NCBI GenBank assembly: GCA_002416505.1
Contig: DIAM01000009.1
Coordinates: forward strand, 42,499 to 76,559
Source: Gammaproteobacteria bacterium UBA5078
GTDB taxonomy: Bacteria > Pseudomonadota > Gammaproteobacteria > Pseudomonadales > Pseudohongiellaceae
Direction of reading: 5' to 3'
DNA length: 34,061 nucleotides
The notes below the pieces were generated by a model, which ran no database searches, was not told where the DNA came from, and saw nothing but the letters and a program-made list of their open reading frames with translations. The position numbers and the translations under genes were made by a program. This document shows positions 23,330 through 30,021 of this stretch, piece by piece. Within the stretch, counting starts at the first letter, position 1, and the number at the start of each line of letters is the position of its first letter.

Positions 23330-23788
23330 ATGATGAAAAAGGAACTATTCGGAGCCGGCTTACTTATCGCTGCGTTGTCCGCAAACTCCTGCACACTCGC
23401 TGCGGATGCAGGCAAGGAGGTCCATTCCACCGATGCCGTCTATCCGGCTGTGGGGCCTTACTCGCAGATGGTGCAGGCGGGGGACACCTATTATCTATCG
23501 GGGGTGATTCCGTTAGACATAAGCGGTAGCGCGATACAGGGCGAGAGTATCGAGGAACAAACCCACCAGGTGCTGCGCTATATTGCGCAGATGCTCGAGG
23601 CGCAGGGTATGACCCTGGCGAATGTGGTCATGTCGACGGTGTATATGACGGACTTGACCGAGTTTGCCGCGATGAATGGGGTTTATGGGGAGTACTTTGC
23701 GGAGCAGCCGCCGGCGCGGGCTACGGTTGGGGTTGCGGCTTTGCCTCGGGGGGTGAGGATTGAGGTTTCTGTGGTGGCTAGTAGGTGA
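23330..23788 (+). CDS. Exported RidA-family protein
   Basis: A 152-residue RidA/YjgF-fold protein with an N-terminal signal peptide (LLIAALSANSCTLAAD), unusual because RidA is normally cytosolic and about 128 residues. Family residues are present: GPYSQMVQAGDTYYLSG, the catalytic-site arginine in PARATVGVAALP, and the terminal RIEVSVVA. RidA hydrolyses reactive 2-imino acids to keto acids and ammonia. It lies 11 bases after cytochrome copy B. A decayed copy exists at 17305. A periplasmic imine-handling role tied to amine oxidation is inference. Confidence 0.92.
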   Translation: MMKKELFGAGLLIAALSANSCTLAADAGKEVHSTDAVYPAVGPYSQMVQAGDTYYLSGVIPLDISGSAIQGESIEEQTHQVLRYIAQMLEAQGMTLANVVMSTVYMTDLTEFAAMNGVYGEYFAEQPPARATVGVAALPRGVRIEVSVVASR

Positions 23789-23860
23789 TGGGTTTCTAGA
23801 GGCTTGCTTTCACCAGCGATATAGGATCAACTTCCACTGAAATTGACGGGAGTTGATGCT

Positions 23861-24622
23861 GTGTTTAGTGATCTCATAATTCAAATCTGGTGGGTGATTC
23901 CACTACTTGTCATCGTCACACTCCTTAAACTTCCTGTGGTTAAGGGGATGTTTGGCGAGCTGCTTGTTGCTTTGATGCTGCGCCTGTTCCTCGATAAGAA
24001 TCTCTACCACCGACTACACAACGTTACCCTTCCAACGATCGATGGTACGACTCAGATCGACCATCTTGTTGTTTCCGAGTTCGGCATATTCGTAATCGAG
24101 ACAAAGAATATGCGGGGTTGGATATTCGGTTCTGAGAAGCAGGCAGAGTGGACGCAGAAGATCTTCAAGAAGACTTTTCTATTTCAGAACCCGTTGCGGC
24201 AGAACTACAAACACACCAAGGCAGTTGAAGCGCTTACTGGTTTGGAGCCTGATCGAGTTCACTCTGTGGTTGTGTTTGTTGGGGATTCCACTTTCAAGAC
24301 CGCAATGCCGGAGAACGTGTTGAACTTAGGTGGTCTTGTTCGCTATATAAAATTCTTCCAGGAGCCTGTGCTCGACGATGAGGGAATAGTCTTAGCGTTG
24401 GAGAGTATCTTCAGCGGTAAGCAGGCCAATAACTGGCAGAACCATAAAGAGCATGTAGCAAGGCTGAATACGAGAGGTGACGAGAACGCTGCTAGGCTTT
24501 GCCCGCGATGTGGGGAGGCGCTTGTGATCCGGCAGGTGCGCAGTGGGGCGAAAACTGGGGAGAAGTTTTGGGGGTGTAGTGCTTATCCTCGGTGTCGGGC
24601 GGTGCAGAAGGTTTCAGCATAG
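23861..24622 (+). CDS. NERD-domain nuclease with C4 zinc ribbon
   Basis: A 253-residue protein. An N-terminal transmembrane segment (IWWVIPLLVIVTLLKL) is followed by a NERD domain (about residues 28-145) carrying the nuclease-type residues: Glu33 in FGELL, Asp67 in QIDHLVV and Glu80-x-Lys82 in VIETKN. The C-terminus is a topoisomerase-type zinc ribbon with Cys214, Cys217, Cys239 and Cys245 (CPRCGE and GCSAYPRCR). A GTG at 23861 with GGGAG eight bases upstream is favoured over a TTG at 23843. NERD domains occur in many defence and DNA-processing proteins. It is oriented with, and about 100 bases upstream of, the Nudix-methyltransferase gene. Confidence 0.88.
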   Translation: MFSDLIIQIWWVIPLLVIVTLLKLPVVKGMFGELLVALMLRLFLDKNLYHRLHNVTLPTIDGTTQIDHLVVSEFGIFVIETKNMRGWIFGSEKQAEWTQKIFKKTFLFQNPLRQNYKHTKAVEALTGLEPDRVHSVVVFVGDSTFKTAMPENVLNLGGLVRYIKFFQEPVLDDEGIVLALESIFSGKQANNWQNHKEHVARLNTRGDENAARLCPRCGEALVIRQVRSGAKTGEKFWGCSAYPRCRAVQKVSA

Positions 24623-24726
24623 TTAAATTCAGAGCTCAAAAAATTAGATGATACTTTTATCTTATCGGTTGAGCTTGTGAGTGACATAATCTTGATGAAA
24701 GAAGATATCTTTAGAAAAGTATTTAA

Positions 24727-25713
24727 ATGGCCAAGAAAATAATTGATGTAACCGCAGCGATAATTGTCAAGCAAGGTAAGATTCTAGCCGCACGTAGAGG
24801 GCCTGGGAAACACCTTCAAGGATATTGGGAATTTCCTGGTGGGAAGGTTGAAGAAAATGAATCTCCAGAAATCTGTCTTGAGCGAGAACTGTTTGAGGAA
24901 CTCAGCATTTCTTCGAGAGTAGGCGCATATATTGGAAAGAGCGTCTTCGACTACGGTGAAAAAATTGTAAGGCTAATGGCTTATGAAGTAGAACATCTTA
25001 GTGGAGACTTCAAGCTAGTGGACCATGATGAGATTTGCTGGCTCGATCTTGAACAGATTGATGACTTAAAGTGGGCGCCCGCTGACATTCCTTTAATAGA
25101 ACAGTACAAATCTCGCGCGAGTGTTGACCGGTACTATTCGAGCAATGCTGTTGAGTACTGTGAAGAGACCAGTGAGTTTGATGTTGGTGATCTATATAGT
25201 CCATTTCTAGAGAATATTACGAAAGGTGCCCATATTCTTGATCTTGGATGTGGATCGGGCAGAGATAGTAAGGCATTTCGAGAGCTGGGGTATGAAGTCA
25301 CATCTATTGACGCTAGCCCAGAGATTGCAGCTTGGGCATCTACCTACACAGGGCACCCTGTGATCGTGAAATCGTTCTTAGAAATGGATGAGGTAGAGAA
25401 ATATGATGGGGTTTGGGCATCGGCTAGCTTGTTGCATTGTCATCAAGAACAACTGCCTGAAGTAGTAGATAAGATACTGAATAGCCTTAAACTGGGAGGT
25501 GTGGCCTATCTGTCGTTCAAGTGGGGAGAGTTCATGTCTTTAGATGATAGAGGGCGGTATTTCTCCAATTTGACTACCCAATCCCTAGCGCAACTACTTG
25601 AAAGTGTCCTTAATGCTGAGGTTTTGAAAATATGGGATTCCGAAGCACTATTGCGCGGCAAACCTCAAAGGTGGGTCTATGCAACTATTCGTAAGTGCGG
25701 TGATCCACTTTGA
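24727..25713 (+). CDS. Nudix hydrolase-SAM methyltransferase fusion
   Basis: A 328-residue two-domain protein. Residues 1-130 form a MutT-like Nudix domain; the Nudix box starts at Gly39 with Glu45, Arg-Glu at 53-54 and Glu-Glu at 57-58 (ERELFEEL), and precedes a typical MutT C-terminus. MutT proteins hydrolyse oxidised nucleotides such as 8-oxo-dGTP. Residues 133-328 form a class I methyltransferase with motif I LDLGCGSGRD (171-180), IDAS as the acidic motif and ASLLHCHQEQL as a TehB-like motif. The stop overlaps the TTG start of the helicase gene (TTGA, 25710-25713). AT-richer than the flanking core genes. The methylation target is unknown. Confidence 0.9.
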   Translation: MAKKIIDVTAAIIVKQGKILAARRGPGKHLQGYWEFPGGKVEENESPEICLERELFEELSISSRVGAYIGKSVFDYGEKIVRLMAYEVEHLSGDFKLVDHDEICWLDLEQIDDLKWAPADIPLIEQYKSRASVDRYYSSNAVEYCEETSEFDVGDLYSPFLENITKGAHILDLGCGSGRDSKAFRELGYEVTSIDASPEIAAWASTYTGHPVIVKSFLEMDEVEKYDGVWASASLLHCHQEQLPEVVDKILNSLKLGGVAYLSFKWGEFMSLDDRGRYFSNLTTQSLAQLLESVLNAEVLKIWDSEALLRGKPQRWVYATIRKCGDPL

Positions 25714-28700
25714 GTCGATTCCCTGAGTCAGCACTAACAGTCGGTGGAACTGATCCTTTCCTTCCCAGTCTCCTGCAAGCTATAAACCACGCAGACGATA
25801 TCGCTATCGCAACGGCTTTTATTCGAATGACGGGTATTCGTTTGATTCAAACTGCGCTAGAAGATGCGATTTCGCGGGGTTCGCGAGTGCGAATATTGAC
25901 CGGAGACTATCTGGGGGTCACAGATCCGCAGGCGTTGAGATACCTGATGCTGCTTCAAGAGCAAGGTGCTGGTGTAAAGGTATTCGAGTCTCAAGGTGCA
26001 ACTAGTTTTCATATGAAGGCTTATCTATTCACCCGTAACCTTAACTCTGGAAAAGGTGAAGGTTGTGCATTTGTGGGATCTAGCAACATAAGCAAGGCAG
26101 CTTTTGTTAGTGGGTTAGAGTGGAACCTTAAGATTGATCAATCCGAAGACTACGGACGTTTTGATCGTATTCTGAATGAGTACGAAACCCTATATGGTCA
26201 TGACTCTTGCAAGGAGCTCTCACACAGTTGGATTGACGAATACATAAAGCGTATTCCTCAAGCAACGATTGCACCACCGGCGAATGAGCCGGGGCAAGAT
26301 GAGATAGAGATTCCACCTGCGCCAAATGCAATACAGCAGGAGGCGCTAGACGCACTTCTAATTTCACGAGAGAGGGGTTTTAAGCGTGGTCTTGTGGTGC
26401 TGGCTACTGGTTTAGGCAAGACTTGGTTGTCGGCGTTTGACAGCGAGCGTATGAATGCGAAGCGAGTACTTTTCGTTGCTCACAGAGAGGAGATTCTAAA
26501 TCAGGCGGAGGAGACGTTTGTTACGATTCGACCAAATGTAAAGGTAGGTCGTTATAATGGAAAAGAGAAAGAGCTCAACGTCGATATGCTTTTTGCATCA
26601 ATACAGACGTTAGGAAAGTCAGCTCAATTGGAACTTTTTTCTAAAGAGCATTTCGACTACATCGTTGTTGATGAGTTTCATCATGCCGCAGCTAAGACTT
26701 ACCGAAAGTTGCTTAGCTATTTTGAACCAAAATTTATGTTAGGCCTTACTGCTACTCCAGAGCGTACTGATCAATCCGATATTTTGGCCCTATGTGATGA
26801 TAATCTCGTTTATACGAGAGATCTTTTCTACGGTATTGAGACAAGTCTTTTATGTCCATTCTATTACTACGGAATTGCTGATGAGGTTAATTACCAAGAG
26901 ATAACTTGGCGAAACGGCAAGTTCGATCCACAGCAGCTGGAAAACCAACTCGCGACTAACGCCCGAGCACGTCATAGTTTTAAGCATTGGAAGGATAAGC
27001 ACCAAACAAGAACATTGGCATTTTGCATTTCTCAAAAGCACGCGGATTTTATGGCGGACTATTTCTGTCGCCAAGGAATTCGTGCTGCTTCGGTTCACTC
27101 GGCTTCAGATATGCGTCGAAATGAAGCATTGTCTTTGCTTAAGCTAGGAGATCTGCAAGTCATATTTTCGGTAGACCTATTCAATGAGGGCGTCGACCTT
27201 CCTGCAATCGATACGGTACTAATGCTCCGGCCTACAGAGTCGAAAATTATTTTCTTACAGCAACTAGGGCGAGGTCTTAGAACCAGCTTCCTTACAAGAA
27301 AGGAAAAGCTTGTTGTTCTCGATTTTATCGGGAATCACGTGAGTTTTTTTAGAAAAGCTGAAGCGCTATTCAATGTTGGTGTTACGACCAAGGCCAGGAA
27401 AGAATTTATCGATGACATTAAAGAGAAGAGTCTAAAGCTCCCAGCGGGTTGTTTTGTGAACTATGATCTGCAATCTATAGATTTTATGGAGAGGCTAATC
27501 GCAACCAAAGGGGATCACCAGGTCGAGATCTATAACAATCTAAAGGAATCTTTAAGTAGAAGACCCTCGCTTGCGGAGTTCTATCGAGTAGGGGGTAGTG
27601 TAGACACTATTCGACGAGATTTTTGGCAATGGTACGCTTTTGTAAATGAAGTAAAAGACTTAGATTATCAGGAGATAGATTGCCTTTCAATTTACAAAAA
27701 CTTTTTTAGAGAGCTAGAAACTACTCAATTAGTGAAATCGTTCAAGCTAGTGTTGCTTGAAGCCTTCGTTGAGTTAAACGGATTCTCCAGCCCCCCAGGA
27801 ACTACCGCACTTGCGCTCAAGAGCTTCCAAGTCTTACAAAGAAGGCGAATCCTTTTAAGTGATCTCCCTGACAAGTTTCGTGAAATATCAGAACTCTCTA
27901 AAGAGCAGGAAAAAGACTGGCAAAAATATTGGTACAACAATCCTGTGAATGCGTGGTTAGGGGGAAATACTGCCATTGAGAATGCTTACTTCCATGTCGT
28001 CGATGAGAAGTTTCGCTTTAGGCTTTCTGTAGCAGAAAACCTTTTGGACACATTTACTAACATGGTGGAGGAGTTAGTAGATTTCCGATTTAGGCAGTAT
28101 GAATCTCGTTTAGAGCAGAAAAGCGCTGCGGTTGCTTTGCCGAAATCAGGAAGCACATTGAAAGAGATACCGTTTTTTACAGACTTGAGAATTGCCTGCG
28201 GTCACTTTCGGACGAGTCCCCATGACAATGCCAATATTGATTTTCGAGTACTTCCTTCAAAATATGGCACTTTGAATCCAGCTAAGCACTTCGTAGCTCA
28301 AGCGTCAGGGAATTCAATGGATGGTGGTGATCAGCCGATTAGAAATGGTACATATCTTCTTTTCGAACTAATTCCAACAAGTTTAGTGTCTGAGGTGAGG
28401 CCGTATGACGAAATGCGAGAGGCTCGTGGAGGATATTCTACGACTGACGAATTAGGTACAGTCGTTGCGGAGAATCGAATGGGTTCTGGTCACGAGTTTT
28501 TAGTTCGTACTTTGAGAAAGGGCAGTGACGGAAAAACCATTCTTGCAGCTAACAATTCTAGCTATCCAGAAATTGTATTAACGCCAGATATTGCCCTCGT
28601 TGCGCGGCTAAAGGCTACAGTCGACCCGCTAGATCTTCAGTTGCATCAATCATTCATGCGCGCTGATATCCCGTCGCTTTTTGGTTTGGTTTTTAATAAA

Positions 28701-29078
28701 TCGATTTGGGAAACGGGTCATGTATGCCCTAGGGACACAAACGTTCAGGTTCTTCTAGTTACCTTGAACAAGCAGGGTAAGAGTAAAAGTGAGCAATATC
28801 ATGACTATTTTATAGACGAGACCACCTTCCACTGGCAAAGTCAGAATAGTACCGGTCCTTCGGGGCGGCGAGGGAGGGGCATTATAGGTCATCAGGCAGA
28901 AGGCAGTCGGGTGCAGTTGTTTGTGAGGAAGAACAAGCTCCAAGATGGCACGGCGGCTCCATTCATTTACTGTGGAGAGGTTGAGTATCAAAGTCATAAG
29001 TCGGAGAAGCCAATGAATGTGATTTGGAAACTTCAAGCGCCTCTATCTTCTCAATTGCTTGGTTATTTTGCAGCTTAG
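25710..29078 (+). CDS. PLD/SF2 helicase/S24-like/DUF3427 multidomain protein
   Basis: A 1122-residue protein. Domains in order: a PLD-like nuclease domain (about 10-180, His101-x-Lys103 and GSSN 123-126; the usual Asp at 108 is Thr); an SF2 helicase (about 200-560) with Walker A ATGLGKT (232-238), DEFH (321-324), GLTATPER (345-352) and QQLGRGLR; a helical middle (about 575-790); an S24/LexA-like domain (about 840-970) with GNSM Ser869; and the C-terminal DUF3427 (about 980-1122; YHDYFIDETTFHWQSQ, FVRKNK and NVIWKL). The TTG start overlaps the upstream stop, and GGTGA precedes it, so translation is coupled. Known relatives are PLD-helicase-DUF3427 proteins found beside Nudix genes. The S24-like domain is not something I expect there. 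Confidence 0.9.
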   Translation: MSRFPESALTVGGTDPFLPSLLQAINHADDIAIATAFIRMTGIRLIQTALEDAISRGSRVRILTGDYLGVTDPQALRYLMLLQEQGAGVKVFESQGATSFHMKAYLFTRNLNSGKGEGCAFVGSSNISKAAFVSGLEWNLKIDQSEDYGRFDRILNEYETLYGHDSCKELSHSWIDEYIKRIPQATIAPPANEPGQDEIEIPPAPNAIQQEALDALLISRERGFKRGLVVLATGLGKTWLSAFDSERMNAKRVLFVAHREEILNQAEETFVTIRPNVKVGRYNGKEKELNVDMLFASIQTLGKSAQLELFSKEHFDYIVVDEFHHAAAKTYRKLLSYFEPKFMLGLTATPERTDQSDILALCDDNLVYTRDLFYGIETSLLCPFYYYGIADEVNYQEITWRNGKFDPQQLENQLATNARARHSFKHWKDKHQTRTLAFCISQKHADFMADYFCRQGIRAASVHSASDMRRNEALSLLKLGDLQVIFSVDLFNEGVDLPAIDTVLMLRPTESKIIFLQQLGRGLRTSFLTRKEKLVVLDFIGNHVSFFRKAEALFNVGVTTKARKEFIDDIKEKSLKLPAGCFVNYDLQSIDFMERLIATKGDHQVEIYNNLKESLSRRPSLAEFYRVGGSVDTIRRDFWQWYAFVNEVKDLDYQEIDCLSIYKNFFRELETTQLVKSFKLVLLEAFVELNGFSSPPGTTALALKSFQVLQRRRILLSDLPDKFREISELSKEQEKDWQKYWYNNPVNAWLGGNTAIENAYFHVVDEKFRFRLSVAENLLDTFTNMVEELVDFRFRQYESRLEQKSAAVALPKSGSTLKEIPFFTDLRIACGHFRTSPHDNANIDFRVLPSKYGTLNPAKHFVAQASGNSMDGGDQPIRNGTYLLFELIPTSLVSEVRPYDEMREARGGYSTTDELGTVVAENRMGSGHEFLVRTLRKGSDGKTILAANNSSYPEIVLTPDIALVARLKATVDPLDLQLHQSFMRADIPSLFGLVFNKSIWETGHVCPRDTNVQVLLVTLNKQGKSKSEQYHDYFIDETTFHWQSQNSTGPSGRRGRGIIGHQAEGSRVQLFVRKNKLQDGTAAPFIYCGEVEYQSHKSEKPMNVIWKLQAPLSSQLLGYFAA

Positions 29079-29119
29079 CTTTTAAAGTTTTGCGTTTGGT
29101 GTAGGCGGGGGATTCACTC

Positions 29120-29310
29120 GGCACATCCATGTGCCTCGCCCTTCGGGCAGCTCCTGCGTCCTTATAGTTCTATCTAGTTGAGTGCCGATTCGGGGGCGTC
29201 TTACGACGCCTGATTTGCGCCGGACAATGCTTGCGCATTTCCGGCATTCACGCCACGCCTGGGGCGCGGCGCTCACCCCGACTGTGCAAGTCCGAAATCT
29301 CCGATTTCGG
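29120..29310. repeat. Cluster of five palindromic hairpins
   Basis: Consecutive inverted repeats downstream of the helicase: GGCACAT/ATGTGCC (29120-29135), GCCC/GGGC (29138-29148), GGCGTC/GACGCC (29195-29210), GCCGGA-c-AATGC/GCATT-TCCGGC (29219-29245) and CCGAAATC/GATTTCGG (29292-29310). No single one has the T-run of a terminator. Together they resemble a REP-like or clustered-palindrome intergenic element. This stretch holds only spurious reading frames. Confidence 0.7.
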
Positions 29311-29316
29311 CCAAAT

Positions 29317-29352
29317 AAAAAGGCCTATCGCCGAGAGGTGAAAGGCCTTTTT
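29317..29352. terminator. Bidirectional intrinsic terminator after the helicase gene
   Basis: Perfect 10-bp stem AAAAAGGCCT (29317-29326) / AGGCCTTTTT (29343-29352) with a 16-base loop. A and T runs are on both sides. It lies 238 bases past the helicase stop, behind the hairpin cluster. Confidence 0.9.
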
Positions 29353-29369
29353 GTTTGGTGGGGCGGGGG

Positions 29370-29569
29370 GAGTTGTTTATGACAACTAGATCATTGATAG
29401 AATTTGAGTGTGTAAGTTGTAAAACTGCCGATGTTACAATCGATGTTACTATGATTTCCTACTCGAAAAACATTTGAACCGCCGTCGGGCTTTACTGATT
29501 AAAGCATAAAAAAGATTTAAACGCTCGATTCCAAAAATGCAAGTGTTTATTAAAATCGGTGAAGTCCAA
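29370..29569 (+). repeat. Dispersed ~200-bp repeat, copy 2 (contains a 32-codon ORF)
   Basis: Same orientation as copy 1 (19668-19870). It contains an ORF 29379-29477 of 32 codons starting M-T-T-R-S-L and ending S-Y-S-K-N-I; 14 of 32 residues match copy 1. The 3' part after the stop is also shared (AACCGCCGT near the stop, then AAGTGT and GAAGTCCAA). It begins 17 bases after the terminator stem. Confidence 0.75.
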
Positions 29570-30021
29570 CCTAAAAGTGAAGCCATTTCTCGACAGTTAG
29601 CAACCGATTTTTACCGTAACTAGGTAGCTAATCCAATCTACTTTCTCAACATCTTTTTATCCTCAATTCTGCTTGCGGCATTTCAAATAGTTAAGAATCT
29701 TGTGCCCGTTACCACAAAAGCAGCTTACATGATTGCATCGAGTTCACTCCATCGCTCTAAAAATAGCCCCCCGGACTTTAACTGCGCTCCTAGCGGTTCC
29801 CTGAGAATGTGACTCTGTTAAGGCTAGTAATGTCAATGCAGGGTCAGCATGTTTCTGTCGATATGGTTTTTTCGATACAATTTTTCACAAAAAAAGGCTG
29901 CCAATTGTATTAGCATGAGCTGCTTTTTCATTCAAGGTTTTCCGCCCTCAAAGCGAATTACTTAGCGCAGCGGGCTAGCTTTTCTAGTCCAAACCTTCAT
30001 TTACCTAGAGACATTCTTAAA

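Larger units (their letters stand above)
29079..30021. other. Long intergenic region: hairpin cluster, terminator, repeat copy 2, adhesin leader
   Basis: 943 bases without a confident gene. In order: a series of hairpins (29120-29310), the terminator (29317-29352), dispersed repeat copy 2 (29370-29569), then about 450 AT-rich bases upstream of the adhesin with no clear promoter. A minus-strand stretch at 29663-29737 reads S-C-F-C-G-N-G-H-K...K-C, faintly like a SEC-C zinc motif end, without a start codon. Confidence 0.5.

Noticed and set aside
29182..29382. ORFs through the hairpin cluster
   Set aside because: The sequence is dominated by palindromes and a terminator; reading frames there are incidental.
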